From: Variovorax sp.
Lineage (GTDB): Bacteria; Pseudomonadota; Gammaproteobacteria; Burkholderiales; Burkholderiaceae_C
Assembly: GCA_017744285.1 (NCBI GenBank)
Contig: JAGIBP010000015.1
Coordinates: 1-64,000 of the forward strand
Direction of reading: 5' to 3'
DNA length: 64,000 bases
In this document: piece by piece, positions 61,749-64,000 of the stretch
Numbering within the stretch: position 1 is the stretch's first letter
How the letters are laid out: every line of letters starts with the position of its first letter
Program-made: the position numbers and the translations under genes
Notes under the pieces: model-generated
The model's database searches: none
Told to the model about the DNA's origin: nothing
The model's input: the letters and a program-made list of their open reading frames with translations, nothing else

Positions 61749-62765
61749 ATGCACCTGTCCGTCGGAAGCCTTCCCCTGACCGGGGGCGGCGTGCTGCCCG
61801 AGGTGACGCTCGCCTACGCCAGCTACGGAACCCTCAACGCGCGCGGCGACAACGCCGTGCTGGTGACCCACGGGCTGACCAGCGGCCACGGCATGCTCGA
61901 GGCGGCAGGCGCAACGGAGGGCTCCTGGGCCGACCTGCTGCGGCCCGGCCGCGCGCTCGATGCCGGCCGCTACTTCGTGGTCTGCAGCAATGTTGTCGGC
62001 TCGTCCTTCGGCTCGACCGGGCCGGCGAGCCCGCGCCCCGGTGGCCGAACACCCTGGGGGGCCGACTTCCCGGCACTGAGCGTGAGCGACATGGTGCTGG
62101 CGCAGCGGCGCCTGCTCGAACGCCTGGGCGTGCGGCACCTGCAGCTGGTGATCGGCCCTTCCTTCGGCGGCATGCAGGCGCTGCAGTGGGCGCTGGACCA
62201 TCCCGACCGGGTCTCGGCCGTCGCCAGCGTGGTCTCGGGCATCCACTGGCCGCGAACGCACGGCAGCGCGGCGCTGTTGCGCAACTTCGAGGCCGATCCG
62301 AACTGGCAGGGCGGCCGCTATCCGATCGGCAGCATGCGCGCATGCATGCGGCGCCTGCGCCTGGAGACGCTGCGCAGCTATGGGATGGAGCGCGTGCTCC
62401 AGGACCGGATGGGGGCGGCGGACGCGGCCGCGCGGCTCGACGAGGCCGCGGCGCGGTGGGCGCAGGTCTTCGATCCGCACTCGCTGCTGCGGCTGCAGAG
62501 CGCGGGCGAGCGTTTCGAGGTGGCCGGGCAGCTCGAACGGATCCGCTGTCCGGTCCTCTTCGTGCCGGCCAGCTCCGACCGCGTGTTCCCGCCGGACCCG
62601 GAGGTTCGATCGACAATGCACCGCGCACTGGGCGAACGGCTGGTCTGGCGCGAACTGCAGACCCCGTATGGCCACCTCGCCTCCGGCCTCGAAATCGCGC
62701 AGTGGGAGCCGGAGCTGCGGCAACTGCTGCGCCAGACCCTCACATCGGAAGGAATTCATTCATGA
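61749..62765 (+). CDS. Homoserine O-acetyltransferase-like alpha/beta hydrolase
   Basis: A 338-residue alpha/beta-hydrolase fold protein of the MetX-like group. The nucleophile Ser is in VIGPSFGGMQALQWALDHPD near residue 138, with MetX-typical context; Asp in PASSDRVFPPD and His in PYGHLASGLE complete the triad. MetX acetylates homoserine for methionine synthesis, but relatives act on other acyl acceptors. Here it sits between a Bug receptor and an aldolase, so catabolic use is as likely as methionine synthesis. Its stop overlaps the aldolase start (ATGA). Genuine MetX function is therefore not certain. Confidence 0.85.
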   Translation: MHLSVGSLPLTGGGVLPEVTLAYASYGTLNARGDNAVLVTHGLTSGHGMLEAAGATEGSWADLLRPGRALDAGRYFVVCSNVVGSSFGSTGPASPRPGGRTPWGADFPALSVSDMVLAQRRLLERLGVRHLQLVIGPSFGGMQALQWALDHPDRVSAVASVVSGIHWPRTHGSAALLRNFEADPNWQGGRYPIGSMRACMRRLRLETLRSYGMERVLQDRMGAADAAARLDEAAARWAQVFDPHSLLRLQSAGERFEVAGQLERIRCPVLFVPASSDRVFPPDPEVRSTMHRALGERLVWRELQTPYGHLASGLEIAQWEPELRQLLRQTLTSEGIHS

Positions 62766-63520
62766 GCGATCGATCGCTGCGCGCGCAAGTCAGTCCCGAG
62801 GAATGGCAGGTCCGCGTGGACCTGGCCGCCGCCTACCGCCTGGTGGCCCTGTTCGGCTGGGACGACCTGGTGTTCACGCACATCTCGGCCAAGGTGCCGG
62901 GCACCGAGCATTTCCTGATCAACCCCTACGGCGCGATGTTCGAGGAGATCACGGCGTCGAGCCTGGTCAAGGTCGACATCGACGGCAACAAGCTGCAGGA
63001 CGGCGACGCCGAGATCAACCCGGCCGGCTTCACGATCCACAGCTGCATCCACGCGGCGCGCCCGGACGTGAACTGCGTGCTCCACACCCATTCGATCAAC
63101 GGCGTGGCGGTCTCCGGCCAGAAGGGCGGCCTGCTGCCGCTGTCGCAGTTCGCGATGTCGGTGCTGCATTCGCTGGCCTATCACGACTACGAGGGCTTCG
63201 CGCTGCTGGAGGCCGAGAAGCCGCGCCTGGTGCGCGACCTCGGCGACCGCCAATACATGATCCTTCGCAACCACGGCCTGCTCTCGACCGGGCGCTCGGT
63301 GGCGCAGGCCTTCGTGGGCATGCACCGGCTGGAAGCGGCCTGCATGGCGCAGGTGCGCGCGATGGCCGGGCAGGTCGAGCTGCAGCTGATTTCCCCCGAC
63401 GTCCTGGCTCTTGCGGTGCCGCAGCTGGAGCAGGTGCGCCTCGGCAAGGGGCCCGAAGGCCTGGTGTGGCCCGGTCTGTTGCGGCGGCTGGACCGGCGCT
63501 TTCCGGGCTACGACGCCTGA
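62762..63520 (+). CDS. Class II aldolase/adducin family protein
   Basis: A 252-residue class II aldolase: DLVFTHISAKVPGTEHFLIN near residue 38, the zinc histidines in VLHTHSINGVAVSG (about residues 102-104) and a further His in ILRNHGLLSTGRSVAQAF (about residue 165). Family members are fuculose/ribulose phosphate aldolases, epimerases and carboxylases of 4-hydroxybutanal-like acids; adducin-like relatives lack aldolase activity. Zinc ligands are present, so it is probably active. Translationally coupled to the MetX-like gene. Substrate unknown. Confidence 0.92.
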   Translation: MSDRSLRAQVSPEEWQVRVDLAAAYRLVALFGWDDLVFTHISAKVPGTEHFLINPYGAMFEEITASSLVKVDIDGNKLQDGDAEINPAGFTIHSCIHAARPDVNCVLHTHSINGVAVSGQKGGLLPLSQFAMSVLHSLAYHDYEGFALLEAEKPRLVRDLGDRQYMILRNHGLLSTGRSVAQAFVGMHRLEAACMAQVRAMAGQVELQLISPDVLALAVPQLEQVRLGKGPEGLVWPGLLRRLDRRFPGYDA

Positions 63521-63620
63521 TCGGCGGGGGGGCCGCGGCCGGGACGGGGCCGCCGCGCATCGAGTCGCCAGCTTCGCGCCGCCCTGTGCGGCGCAGGGAC
63601 GTTTCCGCGGATCGATCCCG

Positions 63621-63626
63621 TAAAAT
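63621..63626 (+). promoter_or_regulatory. Putative -10 of the metH core gene
   Basis: TAAAAT at 63621-63626 is a good -10 box and predicts a start near 63633, exactly before the riboswitch sequence. No convincing -35 is visible about 17 bases upstream. Confidence 0.5.
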
Positions 63627-63635
63627 CGCGCCTCC

Positions 63636-63724
63636 AAGGAGCGTTGCAGCGCATCCCTCACCCCACGGGCAAAGAGGCGACCGCGTCAGGCTTGGACCCC
63701 CCCGATGCAACGACGCTCGCCTGA
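63636..63724 (+). ncRNA. SAH riboswitch in the metH leader
   Basis: The leader shows the S-adenosylhomocysteine riboswitch pattern: GAGCG-TTGCA (63639-63648) pairs with TGCAA (63706-63710) and CGCTC (63714-63718), with a bulged CGA between. TCAGGC (63686-63691) in the central loop is fully complementary to GCCTGA (63719-63724), giving the class pseudoknot. A variable inner hairpin uses CCTC/GAGG. These riboswitches turn on ahcY and metH when toxic SAH rises. It lies 20 bases before the metH core ATG. Confidence 0.85.
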
Positions 63725-63743
63725 CCCTCTGCCCAGGTGCGAC

Positions 63744-64000
<257 letters not shown>

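Noticed and set aside
63636-63724. Cobalamin riboswitch upstream of metH
   Set aside because: No B12 box; the pairing pattern fits the SAH class instead.

Overview
The window is very GC-rich and almost fully coding. Its gene content points to a beta-proteobacterium of the Comamonadaceae, most likely Variovorax or a close relative. The evidence is the aerobic benzoyl-CoA (box) pathway, orphan Bug-type solute receptors, many LysR regulators, a GTP-type PEP carboxykinase, a methionine synthase split into separate genes, and an SAH riboswitch. The assignment comes from gene families and style; no marker gene such as 16S rRNA is present. I see no tRNA, rRNA, CRISPR array, insertion sequence or prophage.

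Layout. 1-3 kb: the end of a box operon (boxB partial, boxA, a MaoC-like hydratase). 3-12.3 kb: mixed housekeeping and regulatory genes (MarR, methyltransferase, a Prx6-type peroxiredoxin coupled to a persulfide-dioxygenase-like/rhodanese fusion, acetoacetyl-CoA synthetase, lipoproteins, a MerR regulator with an MFS exporter). 12.3-16.3 kb: a run of unrecognised genes around a CynX-type MFS transporter. 16.3-22.9 kb: a complete five-gene YbhGFSR-like ABC efflux operon with its own outer-membrane factor. 23-28.5 kb: a LysR regulator divergent from a glutarate operon (gcdH plus CaiB/BaiF CoA-transferase) that is translationally coupled to a trehalase. 29.5-36.1 kb: a catabolic operon (hydroxyquinol-type dioxygenase, SDR, BKACE, quinone-oxidoreductase-like enzyme, cupin, Bug receptor) divergent from a LacI regulator, with palindromic operators between them. 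36-41 kb: EamA transporter, flavin reductase, BON protein, SpmAB fusion, PhoD. 41-44 kb: a nitric-oxide defence unit, hmp divergent from norR, with three NorR-type sites and a sigma-54 promoter. 44-50 kb: a LysR regulator and a membrane gene sharing a near-ideal LysR box, pckG, and threonine ammonia-lyase. 50-56 kb: a double-AAA ATPase, an S41 lipoprotein protease, recQ. 56-64 kb: the two pieces of metH, separated by about 6.4 kb holding two LysR units (one with a PACE exporter, one with Bug receptor/MetX-like acyltransferase/class II aldolase). The core metH part has an SAH riboswitch leader.

How genes work together. Several catabolic routes converge on central acyl-CoA metabolism: benzoyl-CoA ring cleavage, glutarate to glutaryl-CoA to crotonyl-CoA, and a predicted hydroxyquinol or beta-keto acid route whose BKACE step would give acetoacetate, which the acetoacetyl-CoA synthetase at 7.2 kb could activate. 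PckG could connect such growth to gluconeogenesis. Regulation is mostly local, by divergent regulator/target pairs.

Only one stretch longer than 300 bases lacks a gene (about 23,924-24,238). It holds a structured dispersed repeat and a LysR-type operator. A second copy of the repeat lies next to pckG.
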